Source: Stenotrophomonas humi (GTDB lineage: Bacteria; Pseudomonadota; Gammaproteobacteria; Xanthomonadales; Xanthomonadaceae). From it: a stretch of 64,000 bases of DNA. Below the pieces are notes generated by a model, which had not been told where the DNA came from, did no database searches, and worked only from the letters and a program-made list of their open reading frames with translations. Shown in pieces: positions 54,623-63,871 of this stretch. Position 1 is the stretch's first letter. Each line of letters starts with the position of its first letter. The DNA is taken from contig NZ_LDJI01000011.1 in the NCBI RefSeq assembly GCF_001431415.1, positions 102,230 to 166,229 of the forward strand, in the 5' to 3' direction. The translations under genes and the position numbers were made by a program.

Positions 54623-55386
54623 TACTTGGCCGCCTCGCGCACCACGCGGTCCTTCAGGAAATCGTAGCCGTGCGCTTCCAGCTCCAATGCCAGTTCCGGG
54701 CCGCCGGTCTTGACGATGCGGCCGTCGGCCAGCACATGCACCACGTCCGGCTTGATGTAGTCGAGCAGGCGCTGGTAGTGGGTGATGACCAGGAACGAGC
54801 GGTCAGGCGAACGCAGTGCGTTGACGCCATCGGCCACGCTCTTGAGTGCGTCGATGTCCAGGCCCGAATCGGTTTCGTCCAGGATGGCCAGCTTCGGCTC
54901 CAGCACGGCCAGCTGGAAGATCTCGTTGCGCTTCTTCTCGCCACCGGAGAAGCCTTCGTTGACGCCACGGTGCAGCAGCTCGTCCTTCAGGTGCAGCACG
55001 GCCAGCTTCTGCCGGACCAGCTTGAGGAATTGCATCGAGTCCAGTTCTTCCTCACCGCGCGCCTTGCGCTGTGCGTTGAGCGCGGCGCGGAGGAAGTAGG
55101 TGTTGTTCACGCCGGGGATTTCCACCGGGTACTGGAACGCCAGGAACAGGCCGGCAGCAGCGCGTTCTTCCGGCGCCAGCTGCAGCAGGTCGCTGCCTTC
55201 GAACTGCACCAGGCCTTCGTTCACGTCGTAGCCTTCGCGGCCGGCAAGGACATTGCCCAGCGTGGATTTGCCGGCGCCGTTGGGGCCCATGATGGCGTGG
55301 ACTTCACCGGGCTTCACGTCCAGCGACAGGCCCTTGAGGATTTCCTTGTCGCCGATGCTTGCGTGGAGGTTTTCGATCTTCAGCAT
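54622..55386 (-). CDS. sufC: Fe-S cluster assembly ATPase SufC
   Basis: 254-residue ABC ATPase that drives the SufBD scaffold. Walker A GPNGAGKST (34-42), signature FSGGEKKRNEIFQ, Walker B LAILDETDSGLD and the switch His in LVITHYQRLLDYI. Between it and sufB an LprI-like gene is inserted; the 36-base gap before it has no terminator. Complete and typical. Confidence 0.96.
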   Translation of the reverse strand: MLKIENLHASIGDKEILKGLSLDVKPGEVHAIMGPNGAGKSTLGNVLAGREGYDVNEGLVQFEGSDLLQLAPEERAAAGLFLAFQYPVEIPGVNNTYFLRAALNAQRKARGEEELDSMQFLKLVRQKLAVLHLKDELLHRGVNEGFSGGEKKRNEIFQLAVLEPKLAILDETDSGLDIDALKSVADGVNALRSPDRSFLVITHYQRLLDYIKPDVVHVLADGRIVKTGGPELALELEAHGYDFLKDRVVREAAK

Positions 55387-55422
55387 GAGGGTGCGGTCTT
55401 CAATAGGTAGGGGGCAGGGCGA

Positions 55423-55829
55423 TCAGAGATCGCCTTCGGCGCGGTCGATGAAGGTGGCGCGCAGCCATTGGGTGCGCTGCCGGGTCAGGTCGGCCTTGGC
55501 GGCGGAATACAGCATCGGGTACATCGAGCCGTACAGCACGCGCGGGTTCTCGTCCTTGCCGACCGGGTAGCGCGCTTCGATGTCGGCATCGCGCAGCGGG
55601 ATCCACAGGCGCTGGGCCGCGCGCAGTTTTTCGATGGCCACCGGCTGGCCCTGCAGTTGCTGCATCACCTGCCGGTACACGGCATTGAGTTCGGTGTCGG
55701 CGGCGCTGGCCTGCTGGGCCGCGCAGTCGTTGATTTCCAGCTGGGTGCGGGCGTTGTCACAGGCCTTGCCGGGTGACGCGGCGGAGGCGGCGACCGGCAG
55801 CAAGGCCAGCAGGAGCAATGACAGGCGGC

Positions 55830-55833
<4 letters not shown>
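55423..55833 (-). CDS. LprI/DUF1311 secreted protein in the suf operon
   Basis: 136 residues with a signal peptide (cleavage near 18, ASA-ASPG) and the DUF1311/LprI motif [36 protein letters not shown] (paired Cys, then helix). LprI-type proteins inhibit lysozyme in Mycobacterium; here the role is unknown. Its ATG overlaps the sufB stop by four bases, and it precedes sufC, so a periplasmic protein is translationally coupled to cytoplasmic Fe-S assembly genes. Odd placement. Confidence 0.85.
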
Positions 55834-57305
<1,472 letters not shown>

Positions 57306-57323
57306 GGGGCTGCCTACTATGGT

Positions 57324-57770
57324 TCAGGAGACGACGTCGACGCTGATGCGGCGACGGTCGGCAAGCGGTAAGGGGTGCAGCATCTGGGCGAGGGTGACCG
57401 CGCGCAGGGCGTCGCTGACAACATCGTTGATGAGCCGCCAGTTCGAGCGCACGCCGCATTGGCTGGCGATCCCGCAATGACTCTGGCCCTGGCTGCATTC
57501 GGTGATCGCCAGTGGGCCTTCCATCGCCTCGACGATCTCGATCAGGGTGATCTCGCTTGCCGGGCGGGTCAGGCGGTAGCCGCCGCGCACGCCACGCAGG
57601 CCTTCCACCAGCCCGGCCTGGGCCAGGGGCTTGAGCAACTTGCTGACGGTCGGTGGCTCCAGCCCGGCCGCTTCGGCCAGCTCGGTCGCGCTCAACACCT
57701 CGTCCGGCCGCGCGGCGAGCACGGTCATGACAACGGTTGCGTAATCGGTGAGCTTGGTGACGCGGAGCAT
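57324..57770 (-). CDS. SUF operon Rrf2-family regulator
   Basis: 148-residue winged-helix regulator of the SUF-associated Xanthomonas subgroup (IscR/SufR-like). HTH: LSATELAEAAGLEPPTVSKLLKPLAQAGLVEGLRGVRGGYRL. Three cysteines, CSQGQSHCGIASQC (C-x6-C-x5-C), are placed to bind a [2Fe-2S] cluster. ATG 57770 gives the family start (MLRVTKLTDYA); a frame upstream to 57830 lies over the promoter. It heads the suf operon and probably represses it when Fe-S clusters are sufficient. Confidence 0.93.
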   Translation of the reverse strand: MLRVTKLTDYATVVMTVLAARPDEVLSATELAEAAGLEPPTVSKLLKPLAQAGLVEGLRGVRGGYRLTRPASEITLIEIVEAMEGPLAITECSQGQSHCGIASQCGVRSNWRLINDVVSDALRAVTLAQMLHPLPLADRRRISVDVVS

Positions 57771-57801
57771 TTTGGCAGGGGGGTAATCAATGCGGACCAA
57801 A

Positions 57802-57830
57802 ATTGTACGCTTTGCTGGCGTCTGGTCCAA
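57802..57830 (-). promoter_or_regulatory. Promoter and dyad of the suf operon
   Basis: On the minus strand TTGGAC (-35), 17-base spacer, TACAAT (-10), a strong sigma-70 match ending about 32 bases before the regulator start codon. An inverted repeat GGACCA (57794-57799) / TGGTCC (57823-57828) spans the same elements and is a candidate operator for autoregulation. Confidence 0.75.
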
Positions 57831-57849
57831 GTTTTCCTGTTCAGGTGGG

Positions 57850-57977
57850 GCCGGGAGCGGGGAATGGGGAGTGGGGAATGCGTGTGCGGTGTGCGCTGAC
57901 TTCTCTTTGCACCATCACTACTTAGACACTGCTGCCTGTTCCCCGCTTGAGCTGTATGGGCGAGAATCCCCGCTTCC
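57850..57977. repeat. Direct repeat left of the SET gene
   Basis: Contains, in order, GGGAGCGGGGAATGGGG, GCGCTGAC (57893), TGCACCATCA (57908), TGTTCCCC (57937) and AATCCCCGCTTCC (57965-57977). The same blocks occur in the same order and orientation right of the SET gene (58468-58560). Confidence 0.6.
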
Positions 57978-57998
57978 CATTAGATTCCGGCCAGATAC

Positions 57999-58466
57999 AT
58001 GCCCAAGAAGATCCAGGCACGCAAATCCTCCATCCACGGCAACGGCGTGTTTTCGCTGGCGGCCATCAAGAAGGGTGAGCGTGTCATCGAGTACAAGGGC
58101 AAGCGCCGGAGCCACGAAGAAGTGGACGCCGACGATACGGGCGACGTGGAAAGCGGGCATACCTTCCTGTTCACGCTCAACGATGAGTACGTCATCGATG
58201 CCAACCACAAGGGCAACGACGCGCGCTGGATCAACCACAGCTGCGACCCGAACTGCGAGGCGATGATCGAAGAAGTCGAAGGCGACGACCGCACCGCCGA
58301 CAAGGTGTTCATCGAAGCGGTGCGCGACATCAAGCCCGGTGAAGAGCTGACCTACAACTACGGCATCACCCTGGCCGAGCGCCACACCGCGCGCCTGAAG
58401 AAGATCTGGGAATGCCGCTGTGGCTCCCCCAAGTGCACCGGCACCATGCTGCAGCCGAAGCGCTGA
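57999..58466 (+). CDS. SET domain protein methyltransferase
   Basis: 155-residue protein that is essentially one SET domain plus a post-SET motif: KIQARKSSIHGNGVFSLAAIKKGERVIEYKG, then WINHSCDPNCEA (SAM site), GEELTYNYG, and CRCGSPKCTG with cysteines for a zinc site. SET domains methylate lysines of proteins; small bacterial forms have few known substrates, and the Lys-rich HU protein encoded nearby (59841) would be a candidate. ATG 57999 begins the domain. It is flanked by two copies of a repeat, hinting at a mobile or duplicated block. Confidence 0.92.
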   Translation: MPKKIQARKSSIHGNGVFSLAAIKKGERVIEYKGKRRSHEEVDADDTGDVESGHTFLFTLNDEYVIDANHKGNDARWINHSCDPNCEAMIEEVEGDDRTADKVFIEAVRDIKPGEELTYNYGITLAERHTARLKKIWECRCGSPKCTGTMLQPKR

Positions 58467-58467
58467 T

Positions 58468-58560
58468 GGAGCGGGGAGCGGGAGCGCTGACAGGGGCCGG
58501 GGAATGATGGTGCAGCGTGCACCATCATTTCCAATTGCTTGTTCCCCAATCCCCGCTTCC
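58468..58560. repeat. Direct repeat right of the SET gene
   Basis: Blocks GGAGCGGGGAGCGGGAG, GCGCTGAC (58484), TGCACCATCA (58518), TGTTCCCC (58540) and AATCCCCGCTTCC (58548-58560), a shortened version of the left copy. It begins directly behind the SET stop codon. Confidence 0.6.
58503..58529. terminator. Perfect 12-bp hairpin after the SET gene
   Basis: Arms AATGATGGTGCA / TGCACCATCATT around GCG, no mismatch. Lies between convergent SET and DUF1439 genes and could end both transcripts; it is inside the right repeat copy. Confidence 0.65.
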
Positions 58561-58562
58561 GG

Positions 58563-59147
58563 TCAGTTCCCCAGCAGACCCTGCGGCACAAAGCTGCCCA
58601 GGTTCTGATTGAAGGTCACCGCGATGCGTCCGTTCTCGATGCCCACCGACTGTACCTGCAGCACGCCCATCACCTTGGCGATGGCCGGGTCGATCTTGTA
58701 GATCGGCTCGCGGCGCGCGTAGTCGGCCAGCCAGCTGTTGAGCAGGCTGCGGGTGCTGGCATCGATCTCACCGCCGGCCATGGCCGGGCGGAAGTTGTCG
58801 ACCGTGGGCTGGTCCAGATGGAAGCCCTGCGTCTGCGGGTTGTAGCGCAGGCCGCTGCTGATCTGGACGTTGCCCACCGGCACCGACGAACCACCGGCCG
58901 CCATGGCCAGGTCGAAACCCAGATCCAGACGTCTGCCCTGCGGCAAGGCCAGGTGCGGTTGGCTGACGGTAAGCGCCAGCAGGCCGCCCAGCGCCTTCTG
59001 GGTACGTGGGAAACTGCCATCCAGGTATTGCTGCACGTCGGCGGCACCCACCGTCAGTTGCCTGCCTTGCACCTGCGGTGCGGCGTGGGCAGTGGTGGCC
59101 AGGGCCACGCAGGCGATGGCGGGCAGGATCAGGTGGCGCAGGTTCAT
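58563..59147 (-). CDS. DUF1439 (YceB-like) envelope protein
   Basis: 194 residues with a signal peptide (MNLRHLILPAIACVALATTAHA). The rest matches the DUF1439 fold: ADVQQYLDGSFPRTQKALGGLLALTVSQPHLAL, LDLGFDLAMAAGG, and LNSWLADYARREPIYKIDP. Members resemble lipid-binding TULIP-like proteins, but no function is established. ATG 59147 (rather than 59165) starts the signal. Its stop is next to the hairpin that ends the SET gene. Confidence 0.8.
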   Translation of the reverse strand: MNLRHLILPAIACVALATTAHAAPQVQGRQLTVGAADVQQYLDGSFPRTQKALGGLLALTVSQPHLALPQGRRLDLGFDLAMAAGGSSVPVGNVQISSGLRYNPQTQGFHLDQPTVDNFRPAMAGGEIDASTRSLLNSWLADYARREPIYKIDPAIAKVMGVLQVQSVGIENGRIAVTFNQNLGSFVPQGLLGN

Positions 59148-59242
59148 CGGAGCGGCTCGCGGCAATGGCGGGTATGGATGCGCACGATAACCGGAACCGG
59201 TGAATGCTCAGTTAGCAGCGGCGCAATGTCGCCACCAGCGGT

Positions 59243-59548
59243 TCATTCTTTGCCGCGCAGTCCGTCCAGCTTGTGCAGCAGCTGATCCAGTTCCGGCTGC
59301 AGCGTGGCCAGCGGACTGTCGGCGCGCACCGATGCTTCTGCCAGGGCGGTGAGCAGGCCGGTGACCACCACGAGGCTGGCGTCGTCGTTGCAGGACAGGC
59401 GGCGCAGGCGCTGGGCCGATTCAAATTCGCGCATCCAGCTGTGCTGGCTGTGCTGTTCGAACTCGATGCTGCAGCGGCCGGTGCACTGCTGGCCGTCGGT
59501 TTCGATGGGAGTGACGCTGATGCGATAGCGATGCTTGCTGCGGGTCAT
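59243..59548 (-). CDS. DUF3861 family protein
   Basis: 101-residue small cytoplasmic protein starting MTRSKHRYRISVTPIE, followed by SIEFEQHSQHSW and a helical C-terminus (VVVTGLLTALAEA... LDQLLHKLDGLRG), the layout of DUF3861 proteins. The longer frame to 59803 adds unrelated sequence. Role unknown. The gap behind it up to the HU terminator (59549-59782) holds only a small hairpin near 59751. Confidence 0.65.
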   Translation of the reverse strand: MTRSKHRYRISVTPIETDGQQCTGRCSIEFEQHSQHSWMREFESAQRLRRLSCNDDASLVVVTGLLTALAEASVRADSPLATLQPELDQLLHKLDGLRGKE

Positions 59549-59782
59549 GGCGGCATCGGGACGTTGGGGGAGGGCTATCACCATAGGCGCGCCCATGCGC
59601 CGGTACGAGGCGTCGAACCAACACGCTGTGTTCCAGTGTTTCCGGAACAATGCCGATGGAACGCTGCGGCCCATGGGAGCGTTTTCGGCAATGACCGAGC
59701 TGGCCGCTCCGAGCCCACCCGGCAACTGATCTTGCCGGGAATACCCTCGCCGAGCAGGGCGCTGCTCGGCCGGAGCGGGCGC

Positions 59783-59816
59783 AAAAAAAAAACGGGACGG
59801 CAATGCCGTCCCGTTT
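59783..59816 (-). terminator. Strong intrinsic terminator of the HU gene
   Basis: Eleven-base arms AACGGGACGGC / GCCGTCCCGTT with loop AAT, followed on the minus strand by a run of ten T, 25 bases after the HU stop. The strongest terminator in the window. Confidence 0.92.
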
Positions 59817-59840
59817 CGTCCGCCACAAGGGGCGCGCTGA

Positions 59841-60239
59841 TTAGAGCGCGGCGTCCTTGAGCTTCTTGAGCGGGCGAACCTTCAGCTTGGTGGTGGCCGG
59901 CTTGGCGGCGAACCACTGCTCTTCCTTGGTGAACGGGTTGATGCCCTTGCGCTTCGGCTTGGCAGCAACGCTGACGGTGGTGATCTTCAGCAGGCCCGGC
60001 AGGGTGAAGCTGCCAGCGCCCTTCTTGTTGATCGAAGCGGCAACGGCGCCTTCCAGGGCGGCGAACACGGCGCGCACGTCCTTGGCAGCAACGCTGGTGG
60101 CTTCGGCGATATGTGCAACCAGACCCGACTTGGTCAGGGCTTCCTTGATCGGCTTCGGTGCTGCCGGCTTTGCGGCGGCCTTGGTGGCGACTTTCTTCAC
60201 TGCCTTCTTCGGGGCAGCCTTTTTAGCGGTCTTTGCCAT
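59841..60239 (-). CDS. HU-family DNA-binding protein with Lys/Ala tail
   Basis: 132 residues: an N-terminal Lys/Ala/Pro-rich tail of about 30 residues (AKKAAPKKAVKKVATKAAAK...) precedes a normal HU/IHF core (EALTKSGLVAHIAEATSVAAKDVRAVFAALEGAV, GAGSFTLPGLLKITTVSVAAKPKRKGINPFTKEE). The tail resembles histone H1/alphaproteobacterial or xanthomonad HU extensions and should bind DNA or be a target for lysine modification. ATG 60239 has AGGA five bases upstream. It has its own strong promoter and terminator, consistent with high expression. Confidence 0.92.
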   Translation of the reverse strand: MAKTAKKAAPKKAVKKVATKAAAKPAAPKPIKEALTKSGLVAHIAEATSVAAKDVRAVFAALEGAVAASINKKGAGSFTLPGLLKITTVSVAAKPKRKGINPFTKEEQWFAAKPATTKLKVRPLKKLKDAAL

Positions 60240-60542
60240 GATTTCCTGTTCCATTGAACGGTTGGTTGTTTGGTCGTGCCGACCCCGTCGGCAAGCGAAA
60301 TGTAGGGCATGAATTGCATGCCGCCAATAGGCAATCGATAAAAAACCCCATAAAAATTGCTTCTGAGTACCTTGTCGTCCCGCAGGGATGGCGAAAGTGG
60401 CATGAAAACAGCACTTCCGAGCGGGTATCCAGGCGCTTGTCCCGGTGTGTCCGTTTGCATGGCCATGTACCGGTCGTGCCGCACAATGCGCTAACAGGTG
60501 GTGCTCTAAGCTGGCCCCGTGTCTACCAACAGGAGTCGTTCC
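60240..60542. other. Divergent gap between HU and OsmC genes
   Basis: A 303-base non-coding stretch. It holds the HU promoter (60299-60327), an AT-rich tract at 60335-60365 that may act as an UP element for HU, and the ribosome-binding site AGGAG of osmC near 60531. I see no further gene or repeat. Confidence 0.6.
60299..60327 (-). promoter_or_regulatory. Promoter of the HU gene
   Basis: On the minus strand TTGGCG (-35), 17-base spacer, TACATT (-10), 60 bases before the start codon, with an A/T-rich stretch directly upstream of the -35. Confidence 0.6.
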
Positions 60543-60977
60543 ATGGGTATTTCGCGCCACGCTACCGCACATTGGGAAGGGGACCTGAAGTCCGGTCAGG
60601 GCCGTTTGAGCACGCCACAAAGTGGTTTGATGGAGAACACGCGATACGCCTTCAACAGTCGCTTCGGCGACGAGAAGGGCACCAACCCGGAGGAGCTGAT
60701 CGCTGCCGCGCATGCCGGCTGCTTCACCATGGCGCTGTCGGCCAAGCTGAGTGAGGCCGGCTTCCCGCCCACGTCGCTGGACACACGCGCCGATGTCGAC
60801 CTGTCGATGGACGGTGGACCGCAGTTGTCGCAGATCCGGCTGAAGGTGAAGGCGGTGGTGCCGGGGCTGGACGAGACCAGGTTCCGCGCAATTGCCGATG
60901 ACGCCAAACAGAACTGTCCGGTGTCCAAGGCGCTCAGTGCGGTGCCGGTCAGCCTGGAAACCGAGTTTTCCGCCTGA
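60543..60977 (+). CDS. osmC: OsmC-type peroxiredoxin
   Basis: 144-residue organic hydroperoxide reductase. Features: N-terminal RHATAHWEGDLKSGQG, the first active Cys in NPEELIAAAHAGCFTMALSAKL and the second in DDAKQNCPVSKAL. The motif order and short length agree with the OsmC rather than the Ohr subgroup. ATG 60543 has AGGAG eight bases upstream. Monocistronic. Confidence 0.93.
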   Translation: MGISRHATAHWEGDLKSGQGRLSTPQSGLMENTRYAFNSRFGDEKGTNPEELIAAAHAGCFTMALSAKLSEAGFPPTSLDTRADVDLSMDGGPQLSQIRLKVKAVVPGLDETRFRAIADDAKQNCPVSKALSAVPVSLETEFSA

Positions 60978-61086
60978 TTCATGCGTTGGACGGGCGTACC
61001 CTGCGGGGCGCGCCCGTCCGGTTCAGGCGGGTTTCACCCGATGCGCCTGAGCATCGCCACATTCCAACCCGAGTGATCCTTCCGCC

Positions 61087-61767
61087 ATGCTTCGTTCGCT
61101 GCCTTTTGCCGGTGTTCTGATCCTGGGCGGACTGACCGCTTTCAACGCCTCTGCCCAATGTTACGACGATGGGCAATACCGCCCGGACCCGCGCTACGAC
61201 GACGGCCAGTACCGTCCGGGCAACCCGCAGAATGACAACGGGCCTGCCTACGACTACGCCCGCGTGGTGCGGGTGGACCCGATCATCGTCGGCGGCGACC
61301 AAGGGCGCGGTGAGCGCTGTTACGAGCGCAGCGACGTTGATTACGTCCAAGGCAATAATGGCAACGGCTATCGCAACGATGGCTATGTGGACCGTGGCTA
61401 TGACAACGGCAGCTATCAGCGCGGTGGCAACGAATCCGGGCGGCAGATCGCCACCGTGATCGGGGGGCTGGCCGGCGCGGTCCTCGGCAGCCGCATCGGG
61501 GGTGGCGATGGCCGCTACATCGGTACGGCGGTCGGCACCCTTGCCGGCGGTGCCGCCGGGCGTGCCATCTACGATGCCAACAATCGCACCCAGCAGTACC
61601 GCCGCGGCGATGTGCGGGTGTGCGAGCCAAGCGGCTACGGCAGCGAGAGCGAGCGGGTTGACGGCTACGACGTCACTTACGAGTACGCCGGCCGCGAGTA
61701 CCGCACGCGTCGCGACTACCACCCCGGCGAACGTATCCGGGTGCGCGTGGACGTCAGCGCCGACTGA
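61087..61767 (+). CDS. Glycine-zipper 2TM surface protein
   Basis: 226 residues with a signal peptide (cleavage near 23, ASA-QCYD), a Tyr/Asp/Gly/Asn-rich region (DDGQYRPDPRYDDGQYRPGN repeats), and a glycine-zipper 2TM segment (IATVIGGLAGAVLGSRIGGGDGRYIGTAVGTLAGGAAG, about 120-155). The C-terminus contains VTYEYAGREYRTRRDYHPGERIRVRVDV, seen in many 17-kDa surface antigen-like proteins. Likely an envelope protein; function unknown. Confidence 0.88.
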   Translation: MLRSLPFAGVLILGGLTAFNASAQCYDDGQYRPDPRYDDGQYRPGNPQNDNGPAYDYARVVRVDPIIVGGDQGRGERCYERSDVDYVQGNNGNGYRNDGYVDRGYDNGSYQRGGNESGRQIATVIGGLAGAVLGSRIGGGDGRYIGTAVGTLAGGAAGRAIYDANNRTQQYRRGDVRVCEPSGYGSESERVDGYDVTYEYAGREYRTRRDYHPGERIRVRVDVSAD

Positions 61768-61855
61768 TACCGAGGTCAGGCTCGCACCTTCATGGTTTGT
61801 CACGCCTGCGCGATGACGGCATAGTCGCCGCACATCCTGTTCGGGAGTGCCTGCA

Positions 61856-63538
61856 ATGCGTCGTGTCGCCTGTCTTGCCCTGTTGCTTCCCTGCCTGCAG
61901 TTGAGCCCGGCCCACGCCGAGGTGCGGGTTCTGGTGGCCGATACCATCCGCACCGGAGATCCTGCCCAGCCTGTGGTCGGCGCCCTGGCCTGGGATACCG
62001 ATAGCGGCAAGCTGCTGGATGCAGGCAGTGCCGAAGCCATGCTGCAACTGTATCCCGATGCGCCACGCATCGACCTCGGCGAGGCCACTGTGGTGCCCGG
62101 GCTGATCGACGCGCACGCGCACCTGGTCTATCTCGGTGACGCTTTGGCGCAGGCGGACCTCTCCGGTGCGCGCAGCCGTGCGGAGGTGGTGGCGCGGTTG
62201 CAGGCGTTCGAGAAGAACCTGGCGCCGGGCGAATGGCTGCTGGGCGGCGGCTGGGACCAGAACCGCTGGGACGACACCGCGTTCCCGACCGTTGCCGACC
62301 TGGATGCGGCCTTCCCGGATCGCCCGTTGTACCTGGACCGCATCGACGGCCACGCCGGCTGGGTCAACAGCGCGGCGCTGCGTGTGGCGGAGAAGGGCGG
62401 CAAGTCATTGAGCGGTGACTGGCAACCGGAAGGCGGGCGCATCATGCGTGATGCCGCCGGCAAGCCAACCGGTGTGCTGGTCGATGGCGCTTCGACGCTG
62501 GTCCGGTCGCACATTCCCCCCTTGCAGGATGCGGCCCGCGAGAAGCGCCTGGCAGCCGCGCTGCAGATGGCGGTCAGCAATGGCCTGACCGGCGTGCACG
62601 ACATGGGCGTGTCACGTGAGGACCTGGCGTTGATGAAGCGTCTGGCCGACCAGGGCAAGTTGCCGCTGCGCATTGATGCCTATGCCAACGGCAACCAGGA
62701 CGCGCTCGACGACCTGTGCAGAAGTGGTCTCTACACCCATGCCGGCGGGCGGTTGCAGATGCATGGCGTGAAGCTGTTCATGGATGGCGCACTGGGCAGC
62801 CGCGGCGCGGCGATGTTGGCCGACTACAGCGATGATCCGCACAACCATGGCTTGCTGATGACTTCGCCGGAGGAATTTGAAACGGCGGTGCGCAAAGCCG
62901 ACGGCTGCAAGGTGCAGGTGGCAACCCATGCCATCGGTGATCGGGGCAACCGCATCGTGCTCGATACTTACGAAAAGGTGCTGGGCGCGCGCAAGGACAG
63001 TGATCATCGCTGGCGGGTGGAACACGCGCAGGTGGTGTCGCTGGAGGACATCCCGCGCTTTGCCAAGCTCGGCGTGATCGCCTCGATGCAGCCGACCCAC
63101 GCGACTTCGGACATGGGCTGGGCCGAACAGCGGGTTGGGCCGGAGCGGGTCAAGGGGGCATACGCGTGGCAGCGCTATCTACACAGTGGTGCGCGGCTGG
63201 CGCTGGGATCGGACTTCCCGGTCGAGCAGGTCGATCCGCGGCTGGGCCTGTATGCGGCGGTGACCCGGCAGGACCGCGAAGGTCAGCCGCCGGGTGGCTG
63301 GCAGCCGGAACAGCGTCTGAGCGCTGAGGAAGCGTTGCGTGGTTTTACCAGCGATGCCGCGTGGGCTGGTCATGACGAGGCCGAGGTCGGCACCCTGGCG
63401 CGCGGCAAGCGCGCCGATTTCGTGGTGCTGGATCGCGACCCGTTGAAAGTCGCCGCCGACCAGCTTGATGACCTGAAGGTGCTGTCGACCTGGGTGGATG
63501 GCGAGCCGGTCTACATGGCGCCTACGCCGGAGGACTGA
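61856..63538 (+). CDS. Amidohydrolase, YtcJ type, exported
   Basis: 560-residue metal-dependent hydrolase with a signal peptide (MRRVACLALLLPCLQLSPAHA). Metal ligands are in VVPGLIDAHAHL (HxH near 83-85), VATHAIGDRG, and the late Asp in LALGSDFPVEQ. Further family sequence: GGGWDQNRWDD, DRIDGHAGWVNSAAL, KLFMDGALGSRGAAM. It belongs to the YtcJ/exoenzyme-like amidohydrolase-3 group; substrate unknown. ATG 61856 has GGGAG eight bases upstream, better than GTG 61847. It ends the ordinary region; the following bases look foreign. Confidence 0.88.
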   Translation: MRRVACLALLLPCLQLSPAHAEVRVLVADTIRTGDPAQPVVGALAWDTDSGKLLDAGSAEAMLQLYPDAPRIDLGEATVVPGLIDAHAHLVYLGDALAQADLSGARSRAEVVARLQAFEKNLAPGEWLLGGGWDQNRWDDTAFPTVADLDAAFPDRPLYLDRIDGHAGWVNSAALRVAEKGGKSLSGDWQPEGGRIMRDAAGKPTGVLVDGASTLVRSHIPPLQDAAREKRLAAALQMAVSNGLTGVHDMGVSREDLALMKRLADQGKLPLRIDAYANGNQDALDDLCRSGLYTHAGGRLQMHGVKLFMDGALGSRGAAMLADYSDDPHNHGLLMTSPEEFETAVRKADGCKVQVATHAIGDRGNRIVLDTYEKVLGARKDSDHRWRVEHAQVVSLEDIPRFAKLGVIASMQPTHATSDMGWAEQRVGPERVKGAYAWQRYLHSGARLALGSDFPVEQVDPRLGLYAAVTRQDREGQPPGGWQPEQRLSAEEALRGFTSDAAWAGHDEAEVGTLARGKRADFVVLDRDPLKVAADQLDDLKVLSTWVDGEPVYMAPTPED

Positions 63539-63549
63539 AGGAGGCGATT

Positions 63550-63615
63550 ATGGAGTTGTCAAACAAAGGGTTCCATTTCGATTTGATTCGGGACTTCAAT
63601 TTCTATTCCCGATAG
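63550..63615 (+). CDS. Possible 21-residue peptide or remnant
   Basis: A short frame (MELSNKGFHFDLIRDFNFYSR) that starts seven bases after a perfect AAGGAGG site and overlaps nothing. The base composition is distinctly richer in A/T than that of the neighbouring genes. It may be a truncated gene start left by rearrangement next to the insertion sequence. Weakly supported. Confidence 0.25.
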   Translation: MELSNKGFHFDLIRDFNFYSR

Positions 63616-63871
63616 ATGACGCACGCCCGGTTGTGGATCCAATTAAAACCCATTCATCACGTGAAGTTTCAAGAAGCATGGGTTGAAGCCCGGTAGCAAT
63701 TGTTATGGCCGCTCGCGATAGTCCGTCAGCGATCTGGATGTTTTCTGTTGCGCTGGCGTGGCAGAGAAATTAAGTCCCGCTCATCGCGAAGGTCCGACGC
63801 GCTTGCCGGACTTAGTGCGCTTCATTTGGGTTTTGCGCTGTCCCGTCGACATTCCTCATCCTGCAGCCATT
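63616..63871. other. Non-coding, atypical stretch before the insertion sequence
   Basis: 256 bases between the amidohydrolase/small frame and the insertion-sequence end. It is less G/C-rich in its first half, has no credible coding frame, and no repeat that I can recognise. It may be remnants of an acquired segment. Confidence 0.5.
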
